64,000 nucleotides of DNA, from NCBI RefSeq assembly GCF_023343835.1, contig NC_064443.1, positions 930,001-994,000 on the forward strand, given 5' to 3'. Below, piece by piece: positions 40,398 to 60,790 of this stretch. Origin of the DNA: Lagopus muta. Lineage: Eukaryota; Chordata; Aves; Galliformes; Phasianidae. Each line of letters begins with the position of its first letter. Within the stretch, counting starts at the first letter, position 1. A program made the translations under genes and the position numbers. Under the pieces are notes generated by a model. It made no database searches. It was given only the letters and a program-made list of their open reading frames with translations, and had not been told where the DNA came from.

Positions 40398-41209
40398 TCA
40401 GTGCTGGCTCCGCTTGCGGTACAGGTAGGCGTTGCTCACCTGGTTCATCACCACCAGGCTGGTGAGCACGGGACACAGCATGGCCAGGTACCAGGCGGCC
40501 CCTCGGGCGGCAGCAGTGAACCACAGTGAGCACATGCCCAGCATCAGGCTGGCACAGCCCAGCAGGTACCCCACCAGCCCGGCTGTGGCGTGGTACAGCC
40601 GCAGCTTGCCCGGCGGCCAGCAGCCCGCCAGCTTGGGGTAGAGCAGCAGCAGCCCTCCGAGGCTCTGCGCGGCAAAGTACAGCACGGTCAGCAGCCCGGT
40701 GCGGCCGTGCCAGGTGCGCAGGTGCCCGGTGCCGTGCAGGTGCTTGTTGTAGGCCACCAGCCCCAGCCCCAGCGCCGCGCACAGCACCGCCAGCGCCTGC
40801 AGCGCCCAGTGTGCCCGCGCCTTGGCCTTGCGGGACAGCCCGCGCAGCGGCGAGGCCTCCGGCGAGAACACGAGCAGCGCCTCGGTCATCAGCAGCGACA
40901 CCTGCGGGCGGAGCGAGAGGGTCGGCGAAGCCCCCGGGCCCGGCCCCCGCCCCGCGGCCCGGGACTCACCGCCAGCGCCATCAGCAGCGGGTGCCAGGAG
41001 AACAGGCCTGCAAGGGAAGCGCCCGTCAGCGCTACCGCGCTACCGCCCGCCCGCCCGCCCGGCCCCGCCGCCCCGCACTCACTGGAGCCGGGCCGCGCCA
41101 GCACGGCCACCCCGGCGGGCAGCCCCAGCGCCGCGGCGTGCGCGGCCGCGCCGGCGGCGGCGCGCAGCGAACGGAAGAGCCGCGAGTCGCTTTCGGCCGT
41201 CAGCGCCAT
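40398..41209 (-). CDS. CYB561D2: Cytochrome b561 domain-containing protein 2
   Basis: Three minus-strand exons: 41083-41209, 40970-41007, 40398-40901. Total 669 nt, 222 aa, the same length as human as remembered. The family is six-helix di-heme transmembrane reductases that pass electrons across membranes; this member has been described as a ferric/monodehydroascorbate reductase of the ER or vesicles (family knowledge). Visible: start [29 protein letters not shown] with a heme-type histidine; WHGRTGLL and [17 protein letters not shown] with further conserved histidines; hydrophobic helices throughout; C-terminus [15 protein letters not shown]. All junctions have GTGAGT or similar donors and are in phase. 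It runs divergently from NPRL2 with 211 bp between the start codons. Confidence 0.97.
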
Positions 41210-44138
<2,929 letters not shown>

Positions 44139-44331
44139 CGGAGCCGGCCCGGCCGGGGTGCGCGCCGCGTGTGTCCCCGCGTGCCCGCGTCCGCCTCCGC
44201 GCGTACCGCAGCCTGCTGGCACTCCTCCGCGCCTCCAGGGGGCGCCAGAGGCTCTAGCGCGCCTCAAAGGGAGTTCTGGAGACCCCTCTCACCAGCGGCG
44301 CCGCCGTAGCCATAGCGACGCCACCGACGCC
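44139..44331 (+). promoter_or_regulatory. ZMYND10: NPRL2-ZMYND10 spacer, ZMYND10 promoter with RFX X-box
   Basis: A 193-bp CpG-rich spacer from the NPRL2 stop to the ZMYND10 ATG. At 44306-44319 it reads GTAGCCATAGCGAC, matching the RFX X-box pattern GTNRCC-N2-RGYAAC with one mismatch. RFX factors activate cilia genes and ZMYND10 is one, so the site fits its neighbour. The spacer must also hold any proximal NPRL2 3'UTR. Confidence 0.65.
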
Positions 44332-52583
<8,252 letters not shown>

Positions 52584-52768
52584 GCAGGGCTGACCTGCAG
52601 CACGGCAAGGCCCGGCTCTCCTTGGAGAAAAGCCCTGTAGCAGCACACAGGCAGGCTCACAGCCCTTCTCCCCAGTAGCCTCATAGGGCTCAGCCTCCCT
52701 GTCACCACCCCCCCTCCTACTGCACCCTGCGGGAGCTCGGCTCCCCCTCTTGTCTTCTCTTTGAAGAC

Positions 52769-52774
52769 AATAAA
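52769..52774 (+). terminator. ZMYND10: ZMYND10 polyadenylation signal
   Basis: AATAAA 186 bp after the ZMYND10 stop codon, followed by a T/G-rich element (TTTGTGTGTGTTG near 52808-52820). Confidence 0.8.
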
Positions 52775-52789
52775 CCACTTCCTTCCCTC

Positions 52790-53500
52790 CCTCACACCCA
52801 GGGAGAGGTTTGTGTGTGTTGCTTTTTACGCTGTGCAACAACAGGAAGCCTGGAGAACTTGAAAAAAGAGCGACCAAAGGTTGGGAACAGGGATCAAAAT
52901 GGCCAAACCTGCCATCATTGAGGCATGGGCTCACTCTTGCTTCAAGCTCCTTGAGGCAGTGGGACGAGAAGGGCTCAGCATCACCTCCCACTGTTAGAGC
53001 AGCGGGGGGTGTTGGGGGGGCAGAGGATGTGGTTAGCGTGGAGCTGAGCGAGCAGGCGTGCTCCTGGGGCTTTGTTAGCTGCCCCTGTAGGGTCCAGAGC
53101 TGAGTGCAGAAAGGAATCATAGAATACCCCCAGCTAGAGGAGACCTGATGGCATCGCCAAGTCCAATGCCCGGCCCCACACTGCATCGCCCAAATATTAA
53201 CGTCTGTGAGCAGTGTCCAAATGCCCCTTGAGCTCCAGCAGCTCGGGGCTGTGAGCACTTCTGTAGGGAGAAAAAGAATAGCCTGGGTAGGATTTTTTTG
53301 ATGCTTCCCCCTCTGCTTTCATCTGAAGGGACTTCAGCACTGAGGCTCAATCCCCTGGGTGTTGTGGGGTCCCAGGGTACCCGGGAGGATGCCAGTGGAG
53401 TTACAGGAGCACTGGAGCAGTGGGCTCGGGGCAGGCAGGTTCCCCATGGTGCAGTCCCCGTGCCTGCGGGGCTGGGAGCTCGGCTTTGCCTCTCCCCCTG
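52790..53500. other. Spacer between ZMYND10 and RASSF1 with a CR1 fragment
   Basis: About 700 bp between the ZMYND10 3' end and the RASSF1 CpG island. Besides the CR1 fragment at 53116-53258 no gene or repeat was recognised. Long minus-strand frames extend from here into the GC island but show no domain. Confidence 0.6.
53116..53258 (-). mobile_element. CR1 LINE fragment
   Basis: GGAATCATAGAATACCCCCA, GCTAGAGGAGACCTGATGGC, CCAAGTCCAATGCCC, and CAAATGCCCCTTGAGCTCC. Diverged reverse-oriented 3' end between ZMYND10 and RASSF1. Confidence 0.8.
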
Positions 53501-53939
53501 CGCTCTGAATAGCGCCGGTGGAGGCGGCAGCAGCCGGGCCTTTGCGTTTTCTGGTGGAGCCGGCCAGGAGGACGGGGTCGTTCGCAGCCGGCCGGGCCCC
53601 GCGGTGCTCGTTTCCGTGGGGCGGTGTGGGGAGGAAAGGACCCGTTTGCCCCCGCACGGAGCTCGGGGCTGACCGCAGCCGTTCCAGGGCAGCCCTCGGC
53701 GGGGAAACTGAGGCGCGGAGCGAGGCTGCCCCGGGCTGCGGGGAACGGGGCCGGCCCGTACCCCCCCCCCCCATCCCCCTCCACTCCCCGTCCCCGCCTC
53801 CAGCCCGCCCCGCCGGGCGCAGCCAGCGGAGCCGCCGCCGCTCCATCGGCCCTCGCCGGGGCTCTGCCTCAGTTTCCCCCGCGGGGTGGCCGCTCCCGGC
53901 CCGGCCCCCGCCCCGCCGCGCAGCGCAGCGCCCCGGGCC
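53500..53939 (+). promoter_or_regulatory. RASSF1: RASSF1A CpG-island promoter and 5'UTR
   Basis: Dense CpG sequence leading to the ATG at 53940, including a C-run near 53761-53772. In human this promoter is a classic site of cancer methylation (established). No TATA element seen. Confidence 0.65.
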
Positions 53940-56423
53940 ATGGAGCTGATCGAGCTGCGGGAGCTGCAGCCCGAGCCGCGGCCGGGCCGGGGCCGCCTGG
54001 AGCGAACCAACGCGCTGCGCATCAGCCCGGCCCGCCGGCACGGCCCCGGAGCGCGGCCGGAGCCCAGGCCGGCGGCAGCACCGAGCACTGGGCATCGCTT
54101 CGAGCCCCGGCGCCGCGGGCTCCACACTTGGTGCGACCTCTGCGGGGACTTCGTCTGGGGAGGCGGTAGGAAGAGCCTCCAGTGCCGCCGTGAGTACCGC
54201 TCCCTGCGCTGCCGGGCAGGCGTCCCGGAGCCGAGCATCCCCCCGGGCACTGGGCATCTTCCCCGGACACTGGATGTCCCGGCGCCGAGCATCCCGGTAC
54301 CATGTATCCCCCTGGGTACTGGCTGTTCTGGGATCGGGTATCCTGGTACCACGCATCCCCCTGGGCGCTGGGCATGCCAGTACTGAGCATTTCCCCAGGC
54401 ACCGAGCATCCCAGTACCGAGTATAGGGCATCCCCCCCCCAGCACCAGGCATCGGGTATCCCGGTATCAGACCCCCCCACTCCGAGCATGGGGCACCCCA
54501 GTACTAGGTTAATACTACAAAGCATGGGCATACTAATAGGAAACATCCCCTTGGGTACCAGGTGTCCCAGTGCTGAGCCTCCTGGCACCAGACATCCCCA
54601 CCGAGCATCCTGGTAGCAGCCAGGGTGTGGGCACCTGGCATCAAACATTCCCTGAAGCACTGAGCACCCCAGTACTGAGCATCTCTGCCCAGGGCACCCG
54701 CACTGGGTACCAAGCATCCCAGGCACTGAGCTCCTCAGTGCTGAGTACTGCCACCAAAATGAACACTGCAGCCCCAGTACTGGACATCCACCCAGGGCAC
54801 GGGCATCCTAGTACTGAGCATCCTGGTCCTTGGAACCTGGTACTGAGCATTCCTACTGGGCATCCTGGTACCAAGCATTCCAGTACCAACCATCCCAGTA
54901 CTGAGCACCCGGTACCATCTCCCTTGGCATGGGTATCCTGGTATCAAGGATACCCCTGGCTCAACCACCAGGCATCCCATTGCTGGGTGCCCCCACTGTG
55001 TAACCCAGGCAGGGGACACGAGCACCTTAGTACTGCCCAGCAGCACCGAGTGCCATGCGGGTGCTGACCCCGGGTGCCTTGGTACAGTGTGGGCAGGTGG
55101 CACGGGCAGTGCACAGGGTGTGGTGGGGCCGTTGTGCCCACAGTGCCCTCTGCCCCCAGACTGCAGCTTCACCTGCCACTACCGCTGCCGGGCCCTTGTG
55201 CGGCTGGACTGCAGCGGCCCCCCAGGCACTGGGGATGAGGACGATGGCAGCGAGCAGGAGCTGGAAAAGGACACGAATGTGGTACGGGACCACAGGGATG
55301 GAGGGAGTGGGGTGGACACGGTGGGAGAGGGGAAAGCCCAGGCTCGGCCGTTCCAAGCCAAGGCACACTGTGCCATGCCAAGAGACGCCGTGCAATGCCA
55401 CGCTACAGCACACTGTGTCATGCCACACTATACGCTGCTGTGCCACACTGCGCCGTGCCATGCTATGCCGTGCCGAGCTATGCCGTGCCATGCTATGCCA
55501 TGCTGAGCTATGCCGTGCCATGCTATGCCATGCCGAGCTATGCCGTGCCGAGCTATGCCGTGCCGTGCTGAGCTATGCCGTGCCATGCTATGCCATGCCG
55601 AGCTATGCCGTGCCGAGCTATGCCGTGCCGTGCCATGCTATGCCATGCCGAGCTATGCCATGCCGAGCTATGCCGTGCCGTGCCGAGCTATGCTGTGCCG
55701 AGCTATGCCATGCCGTGCTATGCCGTGCCGTGCCATGCTATGCCATGCCGAGCTATGCCATGCCGTGCTATGCCGTGCCGTGCCGAGCTATGCCGTGCCA
55801 TGCTATGCCATGCTGAGCTATGCCGTGCCGAGCTATGCCATGCCGAGCTATGCCGTGCCGAGCTATGCCATGCCGAGCTATGCCGTGCCGTGCCGAGCTA
55901 TGCTGTGCCGAGCTATGCCATGCCGTGCTATGCCGTGCCGTGCCATGCTATGCCATGCCGAGCTATGCCATGCCGTGCTATGCCGTGCCGTGCCGAGCTA
56001 TGCCGTGCCGTGCCACGCGACGCCATGCCGTGCCCGCGGCAGTCCCGGGGCCGGGACCGCAGGGAGCGTGGCCTGGGTGAAATCACCGCCGGAAACGGGG
56101 CCGCACCGCCCCCGGCCCGCGTCAGGCCAACGGCCGCGGCGGGGCGGAGCCGAGCTGAGCCGAGCCGGGCAGCGGGAGAGCGGGAGAGCGCGGAGCCGGG
56201 CGGGGACTGCGCGAGGCATTGGGCCGAGCCGGGACCGAAAGCGGGACCGGAAAGCGGGACCGAATCGAGCCGGGACCTGAACCGAGGAGCGACGCCGAGC
56301 CGGGCGAAGCGCTCGGAGCGCAGCGGGGCCGTGCTGAGCCGAGCCGGAGCGGGCGGGCTGGCGCGGGGCCGGGCGTGCCCCTGTGCCCGGGCTGGGGCTG
56401 CCGCAGCCGTGGCCGGGGTGGGG

Positions 56424-56461
<38 letters not shown>

Positions 56462-58412
56462 GGCGGAGGCCGGCGGCTGCGGGGCGGCGGCGGCGCTGGC
56501 GCTGCGCTGGGGCGGCGCGGGGGGTTCGGGGGGCAGCGCGGCCAGCAGCGGCTACTGCAGCCAGGAGGACTCCGACTCCGAGCCCGAGCTCTTCTACACC
56601 GCCCGCACCTCCTTCGGCCGCCGCCCGCGTCGTCGCCAGGTCGGTCCCGGGCCGGCCGTGACGTCGTGGGGCTGACGTCATGCGGAGGGCACGGGGTGCT
56701 TTTTGGGTGGGAGGAGTTCGGGGGTACTTCTGCATGGGGGCATGCGTGGGAGCGAGCATGGCTTGCTACTGGGGCAAGCGCGGGGGGAGAGCGTGCCTTG
56801 CTGGGAGCGAGCTGTCCCCATCCCCAGGCGGGTCCAGCAGCCCCCGTCCCGGCTGCTCCCAGCTCCACAGCACCGTGAGCACACGTGTGGCTGTGCGGTC
56901 CCACGTAAATAGTTATTAACAGATCCGGGCGGGCTGCCCCGAAGCCTAGGGCATCCCCGCGGGGCACCCAGCCTGCCCCGGTGCCGGGCTGGCGGCTGCC
57001 TCGGGGACACCGCTGTGAACTGGGGCACTGGGAAGGGACGCCCGGCCCCGGACTGTCCCGGCTGGGAGGAACGTGGGTTAGCATCGCCATCTGTCACCCC
57101 ACGGCCCTGGGGTGCCCATCCCAGCTTTGGGGCCGGGGACGAGGCCGTGGGGGTGGCTTGGCACTGGGCAACGTGACCCTGCACAGCCCGCGCTTAGCAC
57201 AGACGCTGCCCTGCAGGATGAGCCCAGCAGCTGGGAGACGGCGGAGCTGGACCCGGCGCAGGTGGAGCAGCGCATCAAGGAGTACAACAGCCAGATCAAC
57301 AGCAACCTCTTCATGAGCCTGGTATGAGGATGGGGAGGGACAGAGGGGACCACAGCCCCGGCCCCGCTCACCGCCCCGCCGTCTCTCCGTGGCAGAACAA
57401 GGATGGCTCCTACACTGGCTTCATCAAGGTGCAGCTGAAGCTGGCTCGCCCCGTCTCTGTGCCAGCTGCTAAGCGGGGCCCTGGGGGGCGGTCGGGGCAG
57501 CGCACGGCGGGCGTGAAGCGCCGCACATCCTTTTACCTGCCCCGCGGCACCGTCAAACACCTGCACGTGCTCTCGCACACCCGCGCCAGCGAGGTGATCA
57601 GCGCGCTGCTCCGCAAGTTCACCGTGGTGGACGACCCCCGCAAGTTCGCCCTCTTCGAGAGGTCCGAGAAGGATGAGCAAGGTAGAGCCGGGGTGGTGGC
57701 ATCCCCATAGCTGCAGCGTCCCCGTAGCGCTGGTTGTCCCCCATGGCGGTGGAGTTTCCAGCAGCCCCCCCCTCCCCGTGGCAGTGATGGCCCCATCGCG
57801 GCAGCATCCGCTGCGTTCCTTGCGGTCAAGGTCCGCGTGGCCGCGGCGCTGCCCCCCATTGCAGCAACGTCCCCGTAGCGGCGGCACCCCAATGGCCGTC
57901 GCGCATCGCTCTAGCAGCGGTGTCCCCGATGGCGGAGGCATCCCGCGGTGGCACCATCTCCGCACCGTTTTCGTCCCCCACGGTGGCGGAGTCCCCGGGG
58001 CGGCAGCCCCTTCCGGCAGCTGCGTCCCCACCCGCGGCGATGCCATCCTGGTGCCACGTCTGCCCGCAGTGTACCTGCGCAAGCTGGCGGACGAGGAGCA
58101 GCCGCTGCGACTGCGGCTGCTGGCAGGACCCAGCGAGAAGGCGCTGAGCTTCGTCCTGAAGGAGAACGAGAGCGGCGAGGTGAACGTGAGTGTGACGGGG
58201 GAGGCGCGGTGCCGCGCGGCGGTTCCGTGCGGGCGGTGCGACGTAGCAGCGCTGTGTCTCCGCAGTGGGACGCCTTCTCCCTGCCCGAGCTGCACAACTT
58301 CCTGCGCATCCTGCAGCGCGAGGAGGACGAGCAGCTGCGCCGCGTCCGCCACCGCTATGCCCGCTGCCGTCGGGAGCTGCAAGCCGCGCTGGCTGCCCGC
58401 ACGCCGGACTGA
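53940..58412 (+). CDS. RASSF1: Ras association domain family member 1, isoform A-type transcript
   Basis: Exons of the A form: 53940-54189, 55160-55281, 57217-57321, 57396-57681, 58070-58185, 58266-58412. Sum 1026 nt, 341 aa (human 340). Microtubule-associated scaffold linking RAS-type signals to MST kinases and the Hippo pathway (established). Visible: a C1 zinc finger whose residues fit H-x12-C-x2-C-x13-C-x2-C-x4-H-x2-C-x7-C exactly, with the exon 1/2 junction inside CRHC, confirming the splice; the KDTNV/WETAELDPAQVEQRIKEY region; an RA domain (about 195-290, SFYLPRGTVKHLHVLS, VVDDPRKFALFE); and a SARAH helix at the C-terminus (LPELHNFLRILQREEDEQ). The start gives MELIELRELQPEPRPG. An alternative first exon (C-type) ends at 56639. 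Confidence 0.96.
54190..55080 (+). repeat. Degenerate minisatellite in RASSF1A intron 1
   Basis: Almost the whole intron consists of irregular units containing GAGCATCCC, CCAGTAC and CTGGGCAT. Spacing varies and copies are strongly diverged. It gives long minus-strand frames that are judged non-coding. Confidence 0.75.
55440..56030 (+). repeat. 15-bp minisatellite in RASSF1, about 39 copies
   Basis: Units such as GAGCTATGCCGTGCC and ATGCTATGCCATGCC, themselves made of 5-bp subunits (ATGCC, GTGCC, GAGCT); some copies have an extra 5-bp GTGCC. Diverged copies start near 55370. The array is open in all three forward frames. It lies between exon 55160-55281 and the C-type first exon, directly upstream of its GC-rich promoter. 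Confidence 0.95.
56040..56500 (+). promoter_or_regulatory. RASSF1: RASSF1C-type CpG-island promoter
   Basis: Highly CpG-rich sequence with many GAGCCGGGC-like units, ending in a GGC trinucleotide run (56424-56463). It directly precedes the C-type exon. A CRE pair follows the exon at 56659-56680. Confidence 0.6.
56400..56639 (+). CDS. RASSF1: RASSF1C-type alternative first exon (start codon uncertain)
   Basis: The frame ending SSGYCSQEDSDSEPELFYTA and then RRPRRRQ, followed by a donor at 56640, joins in phase 0 to exon 57217 (DEPSSWE). It matches the human RASSF1C first-exon core SSGYCSQEDSDSE. There is no in-frame ATG in the exon core. The human MTW position aligns with LRW here (CTG at 56502-56504, another CTG at 56496-56498). 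The nearest in-frame upstream ATG is 56025, beyond GC-rich sequence that looks like promoter. RASSF1C lacks the C1 finger but keeps RA and SARAH. The 5' boundary given is approximate. Confidence 0.75.
56424..56463 (+). repeat. GGC trinucleotide repeat
   Basis: About 13 uninterrupted GGC units. In the frame of the RASSF1C-type exon it would encode polyglycine; otherwise it is 5'UTR. Such repeats are often length-variable. Confidence 0.95.
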
Positions 58413-58495
58413 CGCCAACCGCACCGGCACGGCCGCCCGCCGGCGGGGGGACGTCGCCGGGAGCGCGGGGCGGCGCGGGGCGTCGCGCTCCGATC

Positions 58496-58501
58496 AATAA
58501 A
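58496..58501 (+). terminator. RASSF1: RASSF1 polyadenylation signal
   Basis: AATAAA 83 bp after the RASSF1 stop, followed by GTGCCTGTGTCTG as a GU-rich element. The 3'UTR is therefore very short. Confidence 0.85.
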
Positions 58502-58820
58502 GCTCTGGGAGAAGAGGCGAGGCGTGCCCGTGCCTGTGTCTGCGCCGCGTGGTCGGCCCGGGACTCGAACCGGGGCCTCCCGCTTCTCGCCGCGAGGTGC
58601 CACGAGGAGAAGGCGCTCCGCTCCGTCGTCACGTGACGAGGGCGCCCCACCTCTCCGTGTCACGTGCAGGGGGCGCCGCCGCGCGCCGGAAGTGTCGCAG
58701 CGCGACGGCGTCTGCGGCGCAGGCCGGCAGACAGGGAGGCGGGCGGGTGGGCGCTGGGCCGCTATCGCCGGGCCGCCCCCCGCCTTCCCCCGTCCCCTTC
58801 CCCCGGGCCCCGCCGCCGCC
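58502..58820 (+). promoter_or_regulatory. TUSC2: TUSC2 CpG-island promoter with two CACGTG boxes
   Basis: The 320 bp between the RASSF1 poly(A) signal and the TUSC2 ATG are GC-rich. They contain GTCACGTGAC at 58628-58637 and GTCACGTG at 58659-58666, whose CACGTG cores are 31 bp apart, and a minus-strand GGTTCGAGTCC (58561-58571) matching the RNA polymerase III B-box. No TATA box. Confidence 0.65.
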
Positions 58821-60790
58821 ATGGGTGCCAGCGGCTCCAAGTCGCGGGGGCTGTGGCCGTTTGCCTCCTCGGCGACGGGCGGCGGCGGAGCCGAGGGTCC
58901 CGGCGGGCAGCAGGCCCTGGCCCGGGCGCGGGGCGGGCGCGCCGCCACCCCGTTCGTCTTCACGCGCCGCGGGTGAGCGGGGGGCGCGGCCGCGGCTGCA
59001 GCGGGGTGGAGGCGCCGCGGGGCGGCTGCCGTAGGGATGGATGGGGGCACCGGGAGCGGCCCGGCGGCCCCCTGTGTGCGGTGCCGCCTGCGGGCGCCGC
59101 TCCGGGGCACCGCCAGCCCTCCTCGCTCACGTGCCCGCCGCCCATTCCCGCAGCTCCATGTATTACGACGAGGACGGGGATCTTGCGCACGAGTTCTACG
59201 AGGAGACGATCGTCACCAAGAACGGGAGGAAGCGTGCCAAGCTGAAGAGGATCCACAAGAACCTGATACCTCAGGTAGCGTGTGCAGAGGGGCGGGCGTG
59301 GGGCCGGCGGCTGGCAGCTCCTGCACACGGCCGCGACCCTCAGAAGCCCCGGTTTGCTGCAGGGAAGGCCTGCTTCTACTGCTCCCGTAGCTCCGGGGCT
59401 CCGGCTGTGTTACGGACCAGCTCACTCTCGTGCCATCTTGCAGTGCTGTGCCACCCTGCTAGCTCCCTTTCCACAGAGGAGCGGTGCCTGGTGCGTGATG
59501 CCGTTGGGCAGAGCAGATGGATCCTCTGGATTTGTGCTGTGGAGAGCCTGCCCGTGGCACCCTGTCCACTGAGCACTTTCCCTCTGCTGTGGGAGCTGGC
59601 AGAGCAGTGTCACATTGTTACAGAGTTGCTGGGAGCAGCGCCAGAGCCTGTCATGTGCTAACGTGAGCGTGCCCTCAGCAGTGACAGCACTGCTGCCACC
59701 AATGGGCTCTGCATATTGGGTTGCTTGGGATTTGGTCTCTTCTTAAAATAAGTGAATGTGGTGAAGCCAGACAGGGGTTGGGACAGTGGTTGAGGTACAG
59801 GAGAAAAATAACTTCAGTGTAGGGGAGCTTCTGGGGGTGTAAGTGGAGAGCCTGTCAGCAGAGGCAGTCTGCAGACGTCTGCAAAACAGGGAAGGCATGG
59901 CCCCAGCCTGAGCCCAGGGGGAGCTCTTGGTGCACTCCAAGGGGTGTGCAGCAGGACAGGTTCTGCTGCTCTCATGGAGGAGGGTAGGGATGTGGAGTTG
60001 CATCCCATCCCTCCTCTGTGTGGGTTCAAACTCCTGCGGTTAGACAGCATGGCCCGGCTGGAATGAAGCACAGAACGTTTCTTCGCTGGCCCCGGCTTTT
60101 CTTTGCTCTTTTATCCTAATCCTGCCAAGGAAATGTACATTTCTCACCCTGGTGAGCGCAGAGCCCCGCTCACACTGCTGTCTCACAAGCGTGTCCTCGC
60201 AGGGCTGTGACAGGAGATTGCTTGCCCCAGAGCATGGGAACGGCGCCTGTAGCTGGCATGGATGGAGCGTGCATTCAGCAGTGTCCCCTTGGACAGAAAG
60301 CTGCTTTTCTCACGCGCCAGCTGCCCTCACTGCATTTTCTCAGAGAGCTCTTTTCATTCTTTTAAATCCTGTGAATGAAAGGTGCCGAATGAAAAGCTGG
60401 GGCAGCCAATATCTGCCAGTCACGCATCAGCTGCCGCACGGGCAGTGCCTGGCAGAGCAGCTCCCTCCTTCCTCGCCCGGCTGCACTCCAGACCTGTCGT
60501 GTGCGGCGGCAGCCGCGCCTCCTGTGCCTCCCCGGGGCCAAGGGCAAAGGGCAGAGCACTCCTGCGCTGCCTCTTTGCTGTCCTTGCTGCCAAGGTGGCA
60601 GTGCAGACCTTTCCCTTGAGGGCATGTCGCCCTCAGAATGGTGCCTTGCAGAGCTTTGTTTGCCTGAGAGTGCTTGTTCTGTCCCTGTGCCACCTCCTGT
60701 CCACCACTCATCCTCTTCTTTCAGGGCATAGTTAAGCTGGAGCACCCTCGCATTCATGTGGATTTCCCTGTGATCATCTGTGAGGTGTGA
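58821..60790 (+). CDS. TUSC2: Tumor suppressor candidate 2 (FUS1)
   Basis: Three exons: 58821-58972, 59154-59274, 60725-60790. Sum 339 nt, 112 aa (human 110). Small N-myristoylated, mitochondria-associated protein linked to calcium handling and immune and tumour phenotypes (established). Visible: MGASGSKSRGLWPFAS with a myristoylation-type glycine 2, a low-complexity glycine/alanine linker (slightly longer than human), then TPFVFTRRG and the highly conserved SMYYDEDGDLAHEFYEETIV segment, and C-terminus HPRIHVDFPVIICEV. All three exons are in phase. The start was chosen by the myristoylation motif and the Kozak-like GCCGCCATGG. Confidence 0.97.

Noticed and set aside
53117-54452. Overlapping 442- and 372-codon minus-strand frames across the RASSF1A island
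   Set aside because: They cover a CR1 fragment, a CpG island, RASSF1A exon 1 in antisense and a decayed minisatellite. Stop codons are rare because of GC content, not coding selection.
55510-56280. Long cysteine/alanine-rich forward frames (256 and 366 codons)
   Set aside because: They are translations of the 15-bp repeat, which is open in every forward frame. The peptide is simply the repeat unit.
58545-58640. A tRNA gene on the minus strand
   Set aside because: Only the B-box and a 3' acceptor-like end are present. The T stem has a mismatch and no 5' acceptor half, D arm or A-box pairs with it. Kept only as a B-box finding.
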